Assembly (NCBI GenBank): GCA_030435675.1 | Contig: CM059625.1 | Span: forward strand, 15,810,001 to 15,874,000 | Direction of reading: 5' to 3' | Length of the DNA stretch: 64,000 nucleotides | Source of the DNA: Steinernema hermaphroditum | Lineage: Eukaryota; Nematoda; Chromadorea; Rhabditida; Steinernematidae | Shown here: positions 58,440 to 64,000 of the stretch, piece by piece | How the letters are laid out: each line of letters opens with the position of its first letter | Numbering within the stretch: the stretch's first letter is position 1 | Translations under genes and position numbers: made by a program | The notes under the pieces: model-generated | The model's database searches: none | What the model was told of the DNA's origin: nothing | Seen by the model: the letters and a program-made list of their open reading frames with translations, nothing else

Positions 58440-61400
58440 GGGAATCATTATCCAAATTGACTTGCTAGGTATCGCCGCGCTCCTTCATCGCGGCTTGCAA
58501 CCTTTAATCCCACTGCCTCCTGAGTAAATTATGCGCACATTAGGAGACATTAAGCTCGTCGAGGCGAACTTCCCTCGCGCAAAAGGTTAATTAGGGCCAC
58601 GCGTCCTCGCGGCACTGCGGCGGCTTCGGAAATTCTTAAAGCGCTCGCCGGAGACGCTGCTTCCAGACGGGCCCGGGCCGGCGATTCTTATCTAATTGCG
58701 CGAAAGATCAAGCCCGATGGAGCCGACGGTGCCCGTCCTGGCTAATGGGTTTGGCTTTTTGGCTTTTCGGGTTTAGGTTAGCCGCCCCTCCCTGGCCCTC
58801 CCTCATCTGTGTGGCAATCAAAACATCCCTTTCGCTTGTTCAGCTAGATGTCACACCCTTGTGAAGCGGAGTCGCTGGAATCGGAAACACTTGAAGTGTC
58901 GCCGGTTCGTATTACGTCGCGCAACAAGTGTGTGCCTACAGTAACCTCTCGGAAGCTGTCTTCCCCTATTCTATTGTTGTTTTAATGAGCTCGAATGACA
59001 TACTCGGACTGTAGTCAATGTGTCGGAACGGTGCCAGGCTAGGTTTAACCGAACACCCGTATTATGCCTTCAATCTGATATATCAGGTACTGTATGTCCC
59101 TGTTTTATTTAGTACCCCTAAGAAGAGCTCAGAATCGTCAAATGATGGAGTATGCATGATCCACAGCTTCTTAAAGTATAATAGATAATTGGATCAGCGC
59201 ACATATTTTGAGCATCTTTGGATAAATAGCTCGAATATTTCGGTTCCACGGCTATCGGTCAGTGTTCGCCCAGTGCAATCCCTTCCCTATCTATCACATT
59301 CGCTCTCATGAAATATTTAAAGTTGCTTGTTAACAACAAGTGTTGCTATTCGACGCACTTCATCCAGAATTGCCCTCCGTAAGAGGGTGATTTCGGAAAG
59401 GGCTGTAATACTTAAAGAGGCGTGCAATTGGCGACCGGACGGAGGCGTGGTCAAACAATGTCCACACTCATTCAAATCCCTTTCGATCCTCGTCGTCCTC
59501 TCCTCCGATGTGCTTAATGCGTGCACGAACACTTAGCACAGGGCATGGAGATACAGTCCCAATTTTCTATGAATAGCTTATCGTCTGCAGACACGTTTTC
59601 TGGCACGCTATCCCTTTGTCACCCTTTGCGAAATGTACTTTTAGTCCCTACACCGCTCAACTGCCACATGCCGGTTGAGCAGACAGCGATTATAATCCGG
59701 GCACACGCCATTTTAGCATCGGAGTTTCAATCACCGTAAGTGGGTGGATCAGCAGCGGAGGTGCCTCCGGCCGAGTTAGGCACCGATTCATAATTTATGC
59801 AATGGCGTTTCCTCTCACCTGTCACGATCGATAAATTTGCACGCCTTTCCCGCCTTCTTCAAAAACTTATAATTACGGCTATCGCACAAAAAAAACGGCA
59901 GTGGCCAAGCGCTGGCACGCACCTCTTTTATTGCGGCGGCGATAAAGACCAGCTACTTCACGAAGGACTCCACTGCCCCTCCCTTCTTTGACCACTTTGT
60001 CTAATGAGCCGTCGAGATTATAGCTTGGAGGAGAAAAGCGGTCCGCAAACTTTGTCAACGCCCCGGGGCTGCAATTGGGTCGGTTGGCACTTTTCTTTTT
60101 TCTTGCAATTTTTTCCTTTTTCGCCATTCACTCATGCGTTACGCGTTTAAAGAAATATTAGCTCATAACGATTTATGAGCTTTTTCTTGCTTTCTCAAAG
60201 GCCCTCTTCATGGCCCTTCCATGACTAGGGTCAAATCGAATGTCTTTTCCGTGATAAGCATGGACAAGAACAGATCCGAATTTCTGACGTTCAATTTGCA
60301 CTCCACATTAAGAAGACCTTACATTTGAGATATATGGACTTATCGAAACAGTGAACCATCAGTAATTTGAGTCAGTTACTGGGTACGATGTTATCACTTG
60401 CAATGTCTCTTTTTTATATTGAGTGAATAATGAAACTTTTGGGACTATGGGAGTCAGACAAACACCTATTGTTCCGCACCGGAAAATAAGACGGCGTGTT
60501 TAATTAGGCCGTTGTTTTGCTCTAATATCTCGTGTGGTGGAAAGTCAGAAATCTAATGAGGACATGAGAACGTCCATATCTATTGAACTAATGTGTTTTT
60601 CAACCATTTTATCCATTTATTTTTATTCCTTTCTGCATCCCTGCTGCTGCTTGTTTTTTTCTGTTGCCTTCGTTTCCAATTTTACGCCTCTTCAAGCAGC
60701 ATTCAAAAAATATTAGTCTAATCAAACGTGTAGTCATCGGATAATCGCGGAAGACGACCTAAGCGCGACTGACTAAGGTTGCAATGTGCCTCTATAATTA
60801 GGCAAATTAAGACGAGGAAGAGCGGTGTGCGGTGGGTGAGATCGCTCGCAATTACACACGCCCTAGGACCGCGTGCCGGCTAAGACAGGTGCTGTCCAGG
60901 CCATCTTGAGGCCGTGGCGTGGATCACTGTTGCAATATGCGCTTTTTTGGTTTTAATCTTTGTCCGCTGGGAGCGTACGGTTATTATTGCTCCAGATTCA
61001 GAGAATGAGGCTGTCGTTATTCGTTCAATATAATACAATAATCATTATTCGATATACCTTGTTAGTTGAAATCAATTTAAGTTACCTAAACCTATGACTT
61101 GTAAATATGTATGGAGAATGGAATAGACAAGTTCCTGAATAGCTGTGACACTTTGAGAGGCAGTATTGTGACCTTGTTGCCTCACTTGCCAGATCAAGAA
61201 CTATTGAGTAGAAGAAAAAGTCGTCATGCTGGTCAACGACCCAACGCTGTACTACGTGTATTAAACAAACTTCCAAATTGCTTTTAAATTTGTACTTGTC
61301 GCGTGACATGAAACTTCAGTCAGCTAATTTTTACGTTTATCTTACTGTCACGCTAGTCTGCGTCATATTAAAACAGTTCGTAGCTTAAGTTCAAAGACGA

Positions 61401-63426
61401 CCATGGTCACTCATTTTGGTTATAGTCTGTAAAACAGAAACTATTCGTTGTTTCTTATTTTGCTTGTCATTGCTCTTTACTCACAGGGATTGCTACGCAA
61501 GCACTGTCTGCTCGACAAACATACAGCGAATTACCTCTGTTTTACTCGGAGCCTCCATGTGCGGTTATTCCCACACTCTGGCTCGCAGAGTCCCGTTGCG
61601 TGTGGTCACACTCCTTCCTCACTTTTCTTGCCCGATTTGCGCGCGCGCCCCCCGAGTCACGCCCATCAAACTTGCCCCGAAGTGGTAACCAGCTTATTTC
61701 CACATGCCGAAGCTCTCCTCTCACCCTCACACATCACAATCATCGCCAACATTCCTGAATCCAATTGCCGTCCATCATCACCTTTACCGTCGAGCGTAAA
61801 TTGAGTGTGAACAACGCGAGTTGACAGACTGTGCGCGAAGCGACTGTTGCCTTTGCCGATGGCGCCAATGACGGAAATTCTCCGCATTCTAGATTTATTT
61901 ATTCCAGGGACGTAATTGACGCTTGCGCAGTACTGAATTGATATGCATGCGCGATCGGCTCGATGGTGTTGCTAATTGTAGGGAGCGTCATATAATTATG
62001 TCCATCTTCTTATTTGCATATAGTTTGTTTAATTCTGCTCTACGTATAGCAACAGTCAGATTTGGCTGGCTGGCTGGCTTGACGGCATCGGTAGGTCTAT
62101 ACGGGAAGTGCCTAATTTATTTTTTATTTTCGAAAACAAATTTAGAGCTAATTTGATCGCGAAAACAATAAATCTAAGCCTATCGGGCTAGAGATGCTTA
62201 TTGTCGTATCTTCGCGACTTCATGTGCCTCATGAAAAAGAGGAGAATAGGGGGAGAATCGAATTAGGGACTTTAAAAAAGTTAACCTCTGGTCGTTCGAA
62301 ACGGCTTTTGGTCGGCGCCAATATAACTTTGAAGGCCATCGGCCGAAATGTGATCGGGTTTTATGACCCCTTAAAAACTCACTAAATTCTATTTTAAAAT
62401 CGCAATAGCCCACCAAGGTTGATAAGTTCTCTCGTCACGCTCTATTTGACAGGTTCGCATTCTCCTCGAGCCATTTATTCATGAGTGACCATGACAAGAT
62501 CTGATCAACAATTAACAATTCCCATGCTGACAAGTTTAGTAGCCCCTCCCATTGTCTCCGATCGCATGAATATTTTACAAAAGGTTGTTTATTTTGACGT
62601 GTTCTCAAGTTCCCAGAGCAGAGAGCATCGGACGGCTAACGCCTCAGGCAGCGATGCTCCTTCGCCGGCAACCCTAGCACTCGCGCGCGCATCAGCCTTC
62701 CTCGTCCCCTTACACTTGTTTTGTCCGCCGTGGCGGCATTGTACAAATAGAGTAAATAATTCATTACTCCAGGCGCGTCGGCTTCTTCGCCTTCCCTCAG
62801 CAAACCTTTAATAATAGCCGGCGCGTAAATTATGCATATTCTTTCACCTGAGTTCACTCCTCGCAACGAGGCCGCCATCTTCGACACCTACTCTGTTTCG
62901 CGGCTGTTTCTTTTTGAATGCTTCGCTGAAACATCTTTTTGTAAGTGCAGTATGCTACTGTTTTTGGCTGAAGATATTCAGACATTAGTAGTGTTGACAG
63001 TTACTTACAATCTTATTGTATTTCGCTCGTCTTAATCGCTATCTTACATCAATTGCTCTCCTTTCAGCTCAGCGTTCAGCTTACTTTTTCACAGACTGAC
63101 AAAATGCAATAATCTGCCCGAGGAAATCCGAAAATGTCGATTTTAATTTTTTGGCCTTTGTGCCCTGATGATCGATAGCGATAATTGTTATCCGCGGTGC
63201 CGTGCCCCGTCGTCCAAAAAAGCAATTTTTTATTTACTCTATTATTTCAGAACCATCTCCACTGAAAACTCCCCATTGCGCCAACGAGGAGTCCGATTCG
63301 CTAACTACAGCTACTCACCACTCTACTTCGCCCTCCAAAACCAACCGGCAGCAATTAGCACATTGTTTTTGTTGCGTGCTGTTCGACAATTTCGGGCAGT
63401 GACTCCGCATTGGTCGAGCTTCGCCC
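58440..63426. promoter_or_regulatory. non-coding region rich in homeodomain-type cores
   Basis: Almost 5 kb without a supported gene. Compact GC-rich islands (about 58480-58800, 60790-60930, 62640-62860) alternate with AT-rich DNA. TAATTA/ATTA cores recur, for example in 'ggttaattaggg' (58587), 'tttaattaggccg' (60499), 'cctataattaggcaaattaa' (60791) and 'gtaaattatgcatattc' (62826), and an E-box CAGGTG lies near 60885. This fits an enhancer-bearing upstream region for the gene beginning at 63427, but that is inference. Confidence 0.35.
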
Positions 63427-63499
63427 ATGGCGACTCATCCCTTCTTCGTTCTCCTTTTGTTTTACATCGTCGTCGTCTGTTACGGCGTAGACTTCTCAG
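63427..63499 (+). CDS. first exon of a secreted or membrane protein (partial)
   Basis: ATG opens 24 codons encoding a clean signal peptide (MATHPFFVLLLFYIVVVCYG, then VDFS) and the exon ends at a consensus donor, ctcag|gtgagt, in phase 1. Later exons are not identifiable before the window ends at 64000, so the product is unknown. Confidence 0.5.
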
Positions 63500-64000
63500 G
63501 TGAGTGGACTTCCCCAAAATCAGTAGTGTATGTTGTGGTTCCGTGTTATTCCCTCCCGCTGAGCGCTGATCCGCATAGGCATCCAAATATCCGCCCTCAC
63601 TCGTGCGGATATATGCGCGGCAGTGCCTATTTAAAAGCACTTATCATCGCCTTTGCCCGAAAATGTTTCCAAGGAAGTGTAGCGCATTAATCTTCGCATG
63701 CACAAGCAAAAGCAGGAGGGGATACGTCAAAGTTTGAGGGGTGGTCTGGGATTTGAGGGTTATGATTTGTTAATCGACACAATAGCGCGCACTTTCGGAA
63801 TCCAAAGCATATCAGATACTTGAGTAGGAGATAGATATCCTACATAGGTCCTACTCGAGCATATGGAAGTCAGACAGGTGAGAAAACCATTGTACTGTAT
63901 GTTCCGAGATGTTTCCAAGACGCAATATTGGGCTTATGTGCAAGGTGTACAACTCCAATAAGGTCTACCATCGCATTGAAACAAAGACCGCTGCGGCACA
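63500..64000. other. likely first intron of the gene at 63427
   Basis: No acceptor-flanked frame stands out. If the first exon is real this is intron that runs past the window end. Confidence 0.35.

Noticed and set aside
1..64000. CRISPR arrays, bacterial operons or phage modules
   Set aside because: None seen. Intron-rich genes, eukaryotic tRNAs and a histone show that this is nuclear eukaryotic DNA.

Overview
The window looks like a piece of a nematode nuclear genome. Protein genes are split into many short exons by introns of about 40-65 nt with GT(GC)...TTTCAG/TTTAG ends. Several start codons sit directly behind a TTTCAG-type acceptor, as expected where a spliced leader is added in trans. 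Recognisable products include secreted cysteine-rich proteins, a ShKT domain, a nicotinic-type ligand-gated channel and an Ig/EGF membrane protein. I cannot name the genus. All gene models are my own splicing by hand from open frames and splice sites; none was checked against transcripts.

Layout. 1-7.0 kb: repeat-rich, with three copies of a tRNA-like hairpin repeat, a large interrupted inverted repeat and CGACTCT-type satellite tracts. 7.2-9.0 kb (+): Ig + EGF + one transmembrane segment + coiled coil protein. 10.9-20.5 kb: a cluster of five paralogous secreted cysteine-rich genes (one +, four -), each with a GATA-type site upstream. 23.8-25.5 kb (+): CCHC zinc knuckle protein with a long RS domain, then tRNA-Ile(AAT). 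31.0-32.5 kb: a small protein with two SUMO-acceptor-type sites and a C-terminal SUMO-interaction-type motif, convergent with a divergent histone H2A. 35.4-48.3 kb (+): orphan, probably nuclear genes (35.4, 37.6, 40.2, 44.8, 47.9 kb) in which every modelled intron is phase 0, mixed with an 850-bp duplicated flank, a 30-bp minisatellite and a gene fragment. 51.2 kb (+): acidic orphan. 52.4 kb: second tRNA-Ile(AAT). 52.6-55.4 kb (-): a channel subunit of the Cys-loop superfamily with an N-terminal ShKT domain and without the first Cys-loop cysteine. 56.9 kb (-): terminal exon of an unknown gene. 58.4-63.4 kb: non-coding, rich in homeodomain-type TAATTA cores, ahead of a signal-peptide first exon at 63.43 kb whose gene leaves the window.

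Taken together, secreted or membrane-signalling genes lie at the two ends and a fast-changing group of orphan nuclear-type genes, with a histone variant, lies in the middle. The best candidates for something undescribed are the ShKT-channel fusion and the phase-0 orphan gene cluster.
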